Of a stretch of 41,032 bases of DNA, positions 15,968 through 22,666 are shown piece after piece. Below the pieces are notes generated by a model. It did not search any database and was not told the origin of the DNA. It saw only the letters and a program-made list of their open reading frames with translations. The position numbers and the translations under genes are program-made. Origin of the DNA: Treponema sp. (GTDB taxonomy: Bacteria > Spirochaetota > Spirochaetia > Treponematales > Breznakiellaceae); assembly GCA_031255645.1 (NCBI GenBank), contig JAIRSC010000181.1, forward strand, positions 1 to 41,032. The letters run 5' to 3'. How positions within the stretch are numbered: the first letter of the stretch is position 1; every line of letters begins with the position of its first letter.

Positions 15968-17173
15968 ATGAGCGATACCGGCATCGCGGTTTTTTCCGAA
16001 GAAGAGCAAAAAGAAATTATCGCCCAAATTGAAAAGGCCGCGCAAAGGGAACCGGCGGCGCCTTCCCGCCCGCCGTCAAAAGGCGAAGCGTCGAAGCGGA
16101 ATCTTTTTCCGCTGGCGGTAAACATAACGGCCGCCGCGCTGCTTTGCGCCGGGATTTTTTGCGCGATCTTTTTCCAGCGGGAAGACGAGATAAAAATACG
16201 CGAGTCGGGCGCCGTTCTCGGCATTACCGAACGCAAGCTTATCCAGGAGATACGCAGGGAAACCGGCCGCCAGATCAGCGAAAAAGAAGCGGCCATAGAG
16301 GCGATGAACGAAAAAATCGCCGAAGTGGACGCGGAGCTTGCCCGGCTTGATTCCCTTGAGGCCCTTACCGACGAACAGCAGGCGGCGATGTCGGAACTTC
16401 AGCGCCAGCAGGACGAATACCGCCACAGTCTCCAGGGCCTTCAAAGCGAACGGGCGCGGATTCTTGCCGAGGCCCGGCAGCGGGAAGCGGCCCTTAACGC
16501 GCGGCTTGAGGAACAACAGGGCGCGCTTGAAAACCTTTCCGCCCAAAGCCGCGCCGAGATTCAGGCCGCCAGGGAAGAACTCGCGAAACTTTCCGGGGAT
16601 CAGGAAAAATCGGCGCTTGTGGAAAAACAGCTCGGCGCTTACTTTGCCGCGGCGGGCCGCGAGATTCAGGCCGGCCGCTACAGAGAAGCTTCCGAAGCGG
16701 TCGCGTCCCTCAGGGAATTTCTCACGACCCCTTCGTTCCAGACGCTGCGGAGCGTTCAGGCCAGGCGCGAAAGCGATCTCGCCGCGGTAAGCGCCCTTTC
16801 CGCCGCGCTGACCGAAGCCCTCGCGCGGGACCGCCGAACCCGGACCGCGGAGGTTCCGGCGGAACCCGCGGCCGAAACGGGCGGAGCGGAAGCGGCTTTG
16901 CGGCGGCAGCTTGCCCAAGACACGGCCCTGGCGGAACAGGCCCTCGCGGAAAAAGACAGGGCCCTGGCGGCCCGGGAACAGAGCCTTGCCGAGCTGCGAA
17001 AAAACATAGGCGAGCTTCAGGAGAAAAACACGGACAATCTTCAAACGATAGCGGAACGGGAACGGCAGATGGAAAGCCTCCGCGCCCAGAACACGGCCTA
17101 TGCCCAAACCATAGATACCCAGCAACGAACCATAGCGGCGCTGAACGCGGAACTGGAAAAACGCGCCCCCTGA
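15968..17173 (+). CDS. membrane-anchored coiled-coil protein, function unknown
   Basis: 401 aa. Residues 1-45 are cytoplasmic-like and Pro/Ser rich near 30-40. One membrane helix lies at about 47-69 (FPLAVNITAAALLCAGIFCA). The remainder is long Glu/Gln/Ala/Arg-rich coiled coil (about 100-225 and 300-400), interrupted by a helical TPR-like stretch near 225-260 (YFAAAGREIQAGRYREASEA). No catalytic motif is recognised. Only 12 bases separate it from the topoisomerase gene, so the two are probably cotranscribed; a chromosome or envelope organising role is speculation from that linkage. Confidence 0.85.
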   Translation: MSDTGIAVFSEEEQKEIIAQIEKAAQREPAAPSRPPSKGEASKRNLFPLAVNITAAALLCAGIFCAIFFQREDEIKIRESGAVLGITERKLIQEIRRETGRQISEKEAAIEAMNEKIAEVDAELARLDSLEALTDEQQAAMSELQRQQDEYRHSLQGLQSERARILAEARQREAALNARLEEQQGALENLSAQSRAEIQAAREELAKLSGDQEKSALVEKQLGAYFAAAGREIQAGRYREASEAVASLREFLTTPSFQTLRSVQARRESDLAAVSALSAALTEALARDRRTRTAEVPAEPAAETGGAEAALRRQLAQDTALAEQALAEKDRALAAREQSLAELRKNIGELQEKNTDNLQTIAERERQMESLRAQNTAYAQTIDTQQRTIAALNAELEKRAP

Positions 17174-17207
17174 ATCGGCGCGGAAATTTGAAAAACAGGA
17201 TGGGCCT

Positions 17208-17234
17208 CCCGCCGCAAACACGGTTTGCGGCGGG
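17208..17234 (+). terminator. hairpin after coiled-coil gene
   Basis: Perfect 11-bp stem cccgccgcaaa / tttgcggcggg with a 5-base loop, 35 bases after the stop codon. No U-run follows, so termination may be inefficient or factor-dependent. A second set of small stems (TGCGG...CCGCA enclosing CCTCG...CGAGG) follows at about 17241-17276. Confidence 0.55.
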
Positions 17235-17292
17235 ACATCTTGCGGGCGTTACCTCGTGAACGAGGCTCGTTCCGCAGGGAAATTATTTACTT

Positions 17293-17370
17293 GTGGGGTT
17301 TGCTGCCATGTCATCAAAATATAACATTTCTGAACCGCCCCAAGGGCGGGGGTATCAAACCCCACCGCGA
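17293..17370 (+). repeat. intergenic hairpin repeat element, copy 1
   Basis: An inverted repeat GTGGGGTTTG (17293-17302) / CAAACCCCAC (17356-17365) encloses a short hairpin CCGCCC-CAA-GGGCGG (17335-17349). The 20 bases at 17351-17370 match 22619-22638 at 17 of 20 positions, and in both places a GC hairpin lies just before them. The element fills most of the leader region before the glycosidase gene. It may be a REP-like or IS200-end-like repeat. Confidence 0.55.
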
Positions 17371-17380
17371 GTGAAAAAAT

Positions 17381-18721
17381 ATGGCGGATAACACCGGCGT
17401 TTCGCTGCGCAACAAGGTACTGTACCAGGTTTACCCGCGCAATCACGGCAAAGAGGGAACCTTTAAGGCACTTGAGGCGGATCTCGACCGGATAAAAGAC
17501 ATCGGCGTAGACATAATCCACCTTCTTCCGGTACATCCTGTCGGGAAGAAAAACCGCAAAGGGCTTCTCGGCAGTCCCTACGCGATTTCCGATTACCGGG
17601 CGCTTAACCCGGAACTTGGAACGATGGAAGATTTTACCGATCTGCTGCGCGCCATGCACGACCGGGGAATCCTCTGCCTTATGGACATTGTGTACAACCA
17701 CACCTCGCCGGACTCGGTTCTTTTCGCCGATCATCCCGAATGGTTTTACCGCGGGCCGGACGGCGGTTTCGGCAACAGGATCGGGGAATGGTGGGACGTG
17801 ATAGACCTCGATTACGGCGATCCCCGTTCGGGACTCTGGGACTATCAAATCGAAACCCTTGTGATGTGGGCGAAAATCGTCGACGGCTTCCGCTGCGACG
17901 TCGCGCCCCTGGTTCCGCTGGAATTCTGGCGCCGCGCGCGGGACAAAGTCGCCGGGGTCAATCCCGGCTGCCTCTGGATCGCCGAATCGGTGGAACCTTC
18001 GTTCATCGTCGAAAACAGGGAGCGGGGTTTTGTCTGCCATTCCGACGGGGAAATGTTCCGCGTCTTTGACGTATGTTACGATTACGATATCTTCGGGTTT
18101 TATCAAAAATACCTTGAGGGATCGTCGAGCCTTGCTTCCTACGCGGAAAAAATCAACGCCCAGGAATACATCTATCCGGCGAACTATGTAAAGCTTCGAA
18201 ACCTGGAAAACCACGACCGGGACAGGGCGGCTTTTTTCATAACGGATGAAAGGGCGCTGCGGAACTGGACGGCCTTTAACTATTTCCAGAAGGGCCTTAC
18301 CCTAATCTACGCCGGCCAGGAAGCGTCGGCCCGGAAGCGTCCGAGTCTTTTCGAAAAGGACACGGTAGACTGGAACGCCGGCGGGCCGGAACCGGTCGGG
18401 CCGGCGGCCGCCGGGAAAGACCTTTCCGCCCTAATGCGGCGTCTGTACCGCATAAAACAGGATCCCCTGTTTGCCGAATCTCGCTACGAAGTCCGGGCCG
18501 CCGCCGCCGACGTTATGCTGGCGATTCACCGTCTGGGCGGCCGGAGCGTATTCGGCGTATTCAGCCTGAACGGGCGGGCCGCCGAGGTCTCCGTACCTGT
18601 GGCGGACGGGCAGTACGTCAACCTGATCGACGGTTCCGTTTTCCGCGCCGGCGGCGGCAGGATAAGCCATTCGGGAGAGCCGCTTGTTTTCGAGGCCGCC
18701 CAAACGCCTTCCCCGTCATAA
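17381..18721 (+). CDS. GH13 (alpha-amylase family) glycosidase
   Basis: 446 aa, no signal peptide, so probably a cytoplasmic enzyme acting on maltodextrin, sucrose or a related alpha-glucoside. The four GH13 blocks are present: DIVYNHTS (102-109), GFRCDVA with nucleophile Asp173, WIAESVE with acid/base Glu202, and NLENHDRD with Asp279. A beta-sandwich C-terminal domain follows from about residue 370. It is shorter than secreted amylases and most similar in style to compact intracellular GH13 enzymes; exact substrate cannot be inferred. The gene stands alone between structured intergenic DNA and the EamA transporter. SD before the ATG is weak (GAG). Confidence 0.92.
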   Translation: MADNTGVSLRNKVLYQVYPRNHGKEGTFKALEADLDRIKDIGVDIIHLLPVHPVGKKNRKGLLGSPYAISDYRALNPELGTMEDFTDLLRAMHDRGILCLMDIVYNHTSPDSVLFADHPEWFYRGPDGGFGNRIGEWWDVIDLDYGDPRSGLWDYQIETLVMWAKIVDGFRCDVAPLVPLEFWRRARDKVAGVNPGCLWIAESVEPSFIVENRERGFVCHSDGEMFRVFDVCYDYDIFGFYQKYLEGSSSLASYAEKINAQEYIYPANYVKLRNLENHDRDRAAFFITDERALRNWTAFNYFQKGLTLIYAGQEASARKRPSLFEKDTVDWNAGGPEPVGPAAAGKDLSALMRRLYRIKQDPLFAESRYEVRAAAADVMLAIHRLGGRSVFGVFSLNGRAAEVSVPVADGQYVNLIDGSVFRAGGGRISHSGEPLVFEAAQTPSPS

Positions 18722-18791
18722 ACGCAAATCCCCTTCACACGCTCCCGTCTTTCCGGTTACGATGAAAGGCGCGTACACATCGGAGGAATAC

Positions 18792-19769
18792 ATGAACAGG
18801 CGCGCCTTTAGGGCGGATCTACTTTTGTTGTTAACGGCGGGAATCTGGGGTTTCGGTTTTGTCGCCCAGTCGTCGGGCATGGAATATCTGGGGCCCTTCA
18901 CCTATAACGGGATACGGTTTATTCTGGGGAGCCTTTCACTGCTCCCGCTGATTTTTTTCAAAAAATCCAAAGGAACGCTTCAGTCTTCGGCGGGCCGGGG
19001 AAAACAGTTCGCCAGGATCCTGGCGGCCGGTTCGGTTTTGTTTGTCGCGGTCGCCTTTCAGCAGCTGGGGCTTATGTTTACCACCGCCGGCAACGCGGGT
19101 TTCATTACCGGGTTTTATGTTGTCCTTACCCCCGTGTTCGGTATTTTTCTCGGAAAAAAAACGCGCGTTCCCACCTGGATCGGCATGGCCGTCGCCCTTG
19201 CGGGGCTTTATTTTATCTCGAAGCCCGAAGACATTACGGCGATAAATCCGGGCGATCTTATCACCATAATCAGCGCGGTGTTCTGGTCCTGCCATATTCT
19301 GGTCATCGATCATCTGGTGCAAAAAACCGATCCGCTGATTCTTTCTTCCGGCCAGTTTGCCGTTTGCGCGTTCTACGCTTTGGCCGCGGCTTTTGCCGTC
19401 GAACCCTTTGTAAAAGGATGGTCGTTTCGTCTCGCGCCGGACAGCGTCCAGCCGTGGAAAACCTTTGCCGAACTGCTGGGCAGTCCCGGCGCGGCGGCGA
19501 TCGTGGCCGGCGCCGCAATCCCCCTGTTGTACGGCGGTTTGGCGTCGGTAGGAATAGCCTACACGCTGCAGGTAGTCGCCCAGAAAGACGCCCCGCCGGC
19601 CCACGCCACCATTATACTCTGCCTTGAAGGGAGTTTCGCCGCGCTGGGGGGAATGCTGCTTCTTAACGAAAAGCCGGGGGCCTTTACCCTGCTTGGCTTC
19701 GCCTTCATGCTCGGCGCGATGCTGATAACCCAGTGGGACGTGATATTCGCGAAGCGCGGCGGCCTTTAA
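18792..19769 (+). CDS. EamA/DMT-family membrane transporter
   Basis: 325 aa, ten predicted membrane helices arranged as two EamA repeats. The first repeat opens LLLLLTAGIWGFGFVAQSSG and the second begins near GDLITIISAVFWSCHILVIDHL. The family exports or imports amino acids, nucleotide sugars or other metabolites; substrate is unknown here. The ATG at 18792 has GGAGG six bases upstream; the open frame begins earlier but there overlaps the glycosidase gene. Its stop overlaps the stop of the convergent NYN gene by three bases. Confidence 0.93.
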   Translation: MNRRAFRADLLLLLTAGIWGFGFVAQSSGMEYLGPFTYNGIRFILGSLSLLPLIFFKKSKGTLQSSAGRGKQFARILAAGSVLFVAVAFQQLGLMFTTAGNAGFITGFYVVLTPVFGIFLGKKTRVPTWIGMAVALAGLYFISKPEDITAINPGDLITIISAVFWSCHILVIDHLVQKTDPLILSSGQFAVCAFYALAAAFAVEPFVKGWSFRLAPDSVQPWKTFAELLGSPGAAAIVAGAAIPLLYGGLASVGIAYTLQVVAQKDAPPAHATIILCLEGSFAALGGMLLLNEKPGAFTLLGFAFMLGAMLITQWDVIFAKRGGL

Positions 19770-20704
19770 TCCAGAACCGTTACCTTGTAGGCGCGGTAAC
19801 GGAGCGCGTTGTCGCGTCTGGTCCGCTCCTCATCGTCCTCCACCCGGTATTTCACCCTCATGCCCGGTTCCAGTTCGGTAAAATCCCTGTTGGTCACGGT
19901 ACTGTAATGAAAGAAAACGTTGTTCCGTTCCTCATCCCTGATAAACCCAAAGCCGTTGATGTTGAGCGTCAGGATTGTCGAAATGTATTCCTGGGAACGA
20001 AGATCGTCTCCCTCTGAAGTACCCTGAACAAAAAGGGCCGGCGTTTTTTCGCCCATCATCTTGTCCTGGACAAAGAGGTTCTTTATATAGTCGCTGTTGT
20101 TTTCCTCAATACGCTGATACATCATAACGGGAAAAAACACTTCTTCGAGCAGCTGCCGGGAGGTTCTGGTTTCCACCAGATTCCCGTTTTCGTTGTGATA
20201 GGAAAAGTCCCAGCACAAAAGCATTACCTGCGTTCCCAGCGTATGAAGCTTTCGCACAAGGGGAACATAGTCGCCGTCTCCCGCGACCAGCGCCAGAATA
20301 TCAAAATGCTTGTAAATGGAAAGTTCGTAGGCTTCCAGGGCAAGCCATACGTCTATCCCCTTTTCCTGAAAAGTATTGTTTTCTCCGTAACGAAGCGGAA
20401 GATAATGGGTGACGACATTTTCGCGCATCAGGATATCCTCAAAAACCCGCTCACTCTGGACTTTTTCCCCAAGTTCCTTCGCGGAAGACCGGCCCTTGAA
20501 ATAATGCGAGTCGATTATCTGGCATTGCCTGATATCCGTGCTGCTAAACGACGCCACTTCGTTGCGTATAAAATCCTGAAGTCCCGCGATGCTGAACCGC
20601 GATTTTCTTTCATGCTCGTATTTGTAAAAATTACTTACCTTGTAAAAATAGTAACCGTCATAAAATACGCCGATACGCAGAATATCCAATAAATTCTTTC
20701 CCAT
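19766..20704 (-). CDS. NYN-domain ribonuclease-like protein fused to a cold-shock domain
   Basis: 312 aa. Residues 8-195 match the NYN/LabA (PIN-like) fold: GVFYDGYYF with Asp16, GIDVWLALEAY with Asp118, and LALVAGDGDYVPLV with Asp143 and Asp145, an acidic set suited to metal-dependent RNA cleavage. After a linker, residues about 245-312 look like a cold-shock OB fold: NGFGFIRDEERNNVFFHYS followed by LEPGMRVKYRVEDDEE. NYN proteins are usually single-domain or joined to OST-HTH domains. The arrangement suggests an RNA-binding nuclease; activity is inferred. The stop overlaps the convergent transporter gene. Confidence 0.88.
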   Translation of the reverse strand: MGKNLLDILRIGVFYDGYYFYKVSNFYKYEHERKSRFSIAGLQDFIRNEVASFSSTDIRQCQIIDSHYFKGRSSAKELGEKVQSERVFEDILMRENVVTHYLPLRYGENNTFQEKGIDVWLALEAYELSIYKHFDILALVAGDGDYVPLVRKLHTLGTQVMLLCWDFSYHNENGNLVETRTSRQLLEEVFFPVMMYQRIEENNSDYIKNLFVQDKMMGEKTPALFVQGTSEGDDLRSQEYISTILTLNINGFGFIRDEERNNVFFHYSTVTNRDFTELEPGMRVKYRVEDDEERTRRDNALRYRAYKVTVLD

Positions 20705-20775
20705 TTTTTATCCCAATAATTGATACCGCTCCAAAACACTGAATTCCGGAACGCTGTGTCCTCATGTTTTTTTTA

Positions 20776-20804
20776 AATATACAAAATTACCGCCGGTTTT
20801 GCAA
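20776..20804 (-). promoter_or_regulatory. promoter of NYN-CSD gene
   Basis: Minus strand TTGCAA (20799-20804), 17 bases, TATATT (20776-20781). It gives a leader of about 65 bases, which is largely unstructured by eye. Confidence 0.65.
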
Positions 20805-20805
20805 G

Positions 20806-20831
20806 GCCCCCGGATTCGAATATCCGGGGGC
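20806..20831 (-). terminator. hairpin after znuA
   Basis: Ten-bp perfect stem gcccccggat / atccgggggc with a 6-base loop, 8 bases beyond the znuA stop and just ahead of the NYN promoter. A clear U-run is missing. Confidence 0.6.
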
Positions 20832-20838
20832 GGCGGCT

Positions 20839-21771
20839 TTACAGCAAGGCTTCTTTCAGGGTTTCCGCGTTACGTTTCATGATGTCAAGGTAGGTGGCGC
20901 CCGCGGCCAGTTCGTCCCGGCTGATATTGTGGGCCGAATGGAGTATCCGTTTCCGCGCGCCCGTGGCTTCGCAGATTGTGTCCGCTATGCGGCCGTTGGA
21001 AAACTCGATATGGAACACGACGGGAATCTCTTCGTCCCTTACCTTGTTGATAAGAAAAGCGATTGTCGCGGCGCTGCATTCCGTTTCGGTCGAGCAGCCG
21101 GGAAAGGCGGCGAAATAATCCAGGCCGTAGGCGTCGGTAAAGTAGCGGAACGGAAAACGGTCACCAAAGACCAGGGTTCTGCGCGCGGCCGAATCGGCGA
21201 CGGATTTAAAGGCGGCGTCCAGGCCCTCAAGTTCCTTTTTGTAGGCCTCCGCGTTGGCGCGGTAGACGTCGGCGTTCGCCGGATCGGCGGCGCGGAGGGC
21301 GGCGGAAATTTTCTCCACTATGCGCCTCGCGTTCGCCGGAGAAGTCCACACGTGCTCGTCGTAGGCGATTCCTTCTTCTTCCACATCCTCTTCTTCCATG
21401 CCTTCGACAATCTCCTCTTCCACAAGATCGACGCAGTCCATAAGGGTTATTATTTCCATTTCCGCGTCGTCAATGCTTTCCAGCACCTCTTCAACCCACT
21501 CGTCGCTTTCTCCTCCCACATAGATAAATATGTCGCTGTTCCTTATAGCGATAATATCCTGGGGCGTCGGCTCGTAGGAATGGGATTCCGCGCCGGGCTT
21601 GAGCAGCATGCTAAGCTCAACCTTGCCGCCGGTTATGGCTTTGACGAAGTCGTAGGGGGCGAAGATCGTGGTTACCACGCTGATACCCCGGTCCGGTTCC
21701 GGTTTTTTCTCGCAGGAAACGAAAAGACCCGGAATAATCAGGACCGCCGCAAAAAAAGCAAGTTTCTTCAT
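20839..21771 (-). CDS. znuA: zinc ABC transporter substrate-binding lipoprotein (ZnuA-like)
   Basis: 310 aa. The signal peptide ends in a spirochaete-type lipobox with Cys20 (GLFVSC), so the protein is probably lipidated and membrane-anchored. Metal ligands of the cluster A-I family are His64 (ESHSYEPTP) and His140 (YDEHVW). The third ligand position, usually a histidine, reads Asp204 in FGDRFPFRYF. A Glu-rich loop (about residues 117-133) takes the place of the His-rich loop seen in many ZnuA proteins. Zinc as substrate is inferred from this loop, the operator upstream and the divergent znuC-znuB genes; manganese is the alternative. The SD is AAAGGAG. Confidence 0.92.
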   Translation of the reverse strand: MKKLAFFAAVLIIPGLFVSCEKKPEPDRGISVVTTIFAPYDFVKAITGGKVELSMLLKPGAESHSYEPTPQDIIAIRNSDIFIYVGGESDEWVEEVLESIDDAEMEIITLMDCVDLVEEEIVEGMEEEDVEEEGIAYDEHVWTSPANARRIVEKISAALRAADPANADVYRANAEAYKKELEGLDAAFKSVADSAARRTLVFGDRFPFRYFTDAYGLDYFAAFPGCSTETECSAATIAFLINKVRDEEIPVVFHIEFSNGRIADTICEATGARKRILHSAHNISRDELAAGATYLDIMKRNAETLKEALL

Positions 21772-21793
21772 AATGGCTCCTTTGTGTTTTTGA

Positions 21794-21820
21794 ATATGAA
21801 AATGATTTTCAATTTCATAT
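21794..21820. promoter_or_regulatory. Fur/Zur-type operator between znuA and znuC
   Basis: The core TGAAAATGATTTTCA (21797-21811) is a perfect 7-1-7 palindrome of the kind bound by Fur-family repressors. An outer inverted repeat ATATGAAA / TTTCATAT spans 21794-21820. It lies between divergent zinc-uptake genes, so Zur control of both is the most likely reading. Fur or PerR cannot be excluded from sequence. Confidence 0.75.
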
Positions 21821-21825
21821 TGGTC

Positions 21826-21854
21826 TTTACATTAGCGGATTCCTTTGATATAGT
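21826..21854 (+). promoter_or_regulatory. promoter of znuC, predicted leaderless
   Basis: TTTACA (21826-21831), exactly 17 bases, TATAGT (21849-21854). The znuC ATG begins 6 bases after the -10 box, where transcription should start. An in-frame TAG sits two codons upstream, so the start cannot move upstream, and no SD is present. Confidence 0.7.
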
Positions 21855-21859
21855 CAAGC

Positions 21860-22576
21860 ATGAGCCTCCTAAAATGTGAAAATCTTTCGCTGGGTTATGA
21901 CGGGACGGCTGTTCTTCGGGAGCTTAACTTTTCCGTTGAGGCCGGGGAAAGGCTCTGCGTTATCGGGGAAAACGGGTCGGGAAAAAGCACCCTGTTAAGG
22001 GGGCTTTTGGGCCTGACGCCTCCGCTGGGGGGGATTCTGCGGAAAAGCCCCGGGTTCAGGGCCAGGGAAACGGGATACCTGCCCCAGGAAAGCGCGGTTC
22101 AGCGGGATTTTCCCGCCGCCGTGTTCGAGGTGGTTCTTTCCGGCAGGCAGAACCGGCGGGGTTTGCGGCCCTTTTACACAAAAAAGGACAAGGCCGCCGC
22201 TTCGGAAGCCCTTGGCATGCTGGACATGGCGGATATGGGCAAAAGCTGTTTCAGGGAACTTTCCGGCGGGCAGCGGCGGCGGGTTCTGCTGGCAAGGGCG
22301 CTTTGCGCCGCGGAAAAATTCCTCCTTCTTGACGAACCGGCCGCCGGCCTTGATCCAATCGTTCAGGGGGAACTGTACCGGCTGCTGGATTCAATCAACC
22401 GTGAAAAGGGAATCATGATCATCATGGTTTCCCACGATATTGAAGGGGCGGTTAAATTCACCGAAGCCCGCGCGGGCAAGATACTTCACCTGGCGGGAAA
22501 ACAGCTTTTTTTCGGGAGCGCCGGAGAATACCGGGAATCGGAACCGGGCCGGCGGTTTATGGACGGGCGTCAATGA
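21860..22576 (+). CDS. znuC: zinc ABC transporter ATPase (ZnuC-like)
   Basis: 238 aa ABC ATPase. Walker A GENGSGKST (about residues 37-45), signature LSGGQRRRVLLARAL, Walker B FLLLDEPAAGLD and the H-loop VSHD are all intact. It powers metal uptake with the permease encoded next and the divergently encoded binding protein. The start at ATG 21860 gives MSLLKCENLSLGYDG, a normal ABC opening, and an upstream in-frame stop fixes it. Translation appears to lack an SD. A hairpin repeat element lies in the 90-base gap before the permease gene. Confidence 0.95.
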   Translation: MSLLKCENLSLGYDGTAVLRELNFSVEAGERLCVIGENGSGKSTLLRGLLGLTPPLGGILRKSPGFRARETGYLPQESAVQRDFPAAVFEVVLSGRQNRRGLRPFYTKKDKAAASEALGMLDMADMGKSCFRELSGGQRRRVLLARALCAAEKFLLLDEPAAGLDPIVQGELYRLLDSINREKGIMIIMVSHDIEGAVKFTEARAGKILHLAGKQLFFGSAGEYRESEPGRRFMDGRQ

Positions 22577-22592
22577 ACCTCCCTGAAGCTCC

Positions 22593-22638
22593 CCCGCGAA
22601 CTGGTGAGCGGGCTCGTGGGTATCAGCCCCCACTGCGA
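22593..22638 (+). repeat. intergenic hairpin repeat element, copy 2
   Basis: CCCGC (22593-22597) pairs with GCGGG (22608-22612), followed by the conserved 20 bases at 22619-22638 shared (17 of 20) with 17351-17370. It lies inside the zinc operon between the ATPase and permease genes, so it would be transcribed and could affect the expression ratio of the two. Confidence 0.5.
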
Positions 22639-22666
22639 ATAAATTAAATTATATAAAGGAAGAATC

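Noticed and set aside
17236-17380. Known riboswitch before the glycosidase gene
   Set aside because: The stems do not match a riboswitch consensus I can recall, and the resemblance to 22593-22638 fits an interspersed repeat better.
18722-18791. Promoter for the EamA transporter (TTCACA, 18 bases, TACGAT)
   Set aside because: Match is too weak to list; the gene may be read from the glycosidase promoter.
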